Source of the DNA: Bog-793 sp035625025
Lineage (GTDB): Bacteria; Actinomycetota; Acidimicrobiia; Acidimicrobiales; Bog-793
Length of the DNA: 5,971 nucleotides
Reading direction: 5' to 3'
Assembly (NCBI GenBank): GCA_035625025.1
Contig: DASPQJ010000004.1
Location: 1-5,971 of the forward strand
The notes under the pieces were generated by a model. It saw only the letters and a list, made by a program, of their open reading frames with translations, made no database searches and had not been told where the DNA came from. This document shows positions 5,917-5,971 of this stretch, in pieces (the stretch's first letter is position 1; each line of letters opens with the position of its first letter). The position numbers and the translations under genes were made by a program.

Positions 5917-5935
5917 AGCGTTGCCTCGGATCCGA
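5904..5935. repeat. Two palindromes at the end of the propeller gene
   Basis: CACGACGTCGTG (5904-5915) is a perfect 12-bp palindrome overlapping the stop codon. TCGGATCCGA (5926-5935) is a perfect 10-bp palindrome just after it. They could be part of a terminator or a binding site. There is no T-tract, and both are short enough to be chance. Confidence 0.25.
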
Positions 5936-5971
5936 ACAGAAAACTCGCGTGAAGTCCAATATCGGCGGATC

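Overview
The window is high-GC throughout. It has GTG and TTG starts, a DrrAB-style ABC-2 exporter and the tail of an EAL-domain protein. This fits an actinobacterium, possibly a soil or environmental lineage known mainly from metagenomes. That placement is inference: no rRNA or other marker gene is present.

Layout. (1) 2-166: the last 54 codons of a c-di-GMP phosphodiesterase (EAL) domain, followed 26 bases later by a perfect 20-bp palindrome that is probably its terminator. (2) 167-1606: about 1.4 kb with no gene I can support. It holds a decayed copy of the 3' half of a tRNA-Gly (minus strand, 534-573) and a small TGGCAC repeat cluster (683-713), and looks like eroded accessory DNA. (3) 1607-3123: an intact two-gene operon for an ABC-2 exporter, an ATPase with a GTG start and a permease with a TTG start overlapping by four bases. 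(4) 3124-4678: a second gene-poor stretch holding at least two candidate gene relics, one on plus (about 3210-3565, two apparent frameshifts) and one on minus (about 4115-4560, one apparent frameshift). (5) 4679-5916: a weak small ORF with a hydrophobic segment, coupled by an ATGA overlap to a secreted protein of six near-identical 44-residue repeats, probably a six-bladed beta-propeller.

How the genes work together. Only the ABC ATPase and permease clearly form one machine, an exporter of unknown substrate. The EAL protein and the propeller are separate transcription units with no visible link to it. I see no convincing new multi-gene system. The best leads are the recently duplicated propeller repeats, the tRNA-Gly remnant as a possible old integration scar, and the unidentified relics on either side of the exporter.
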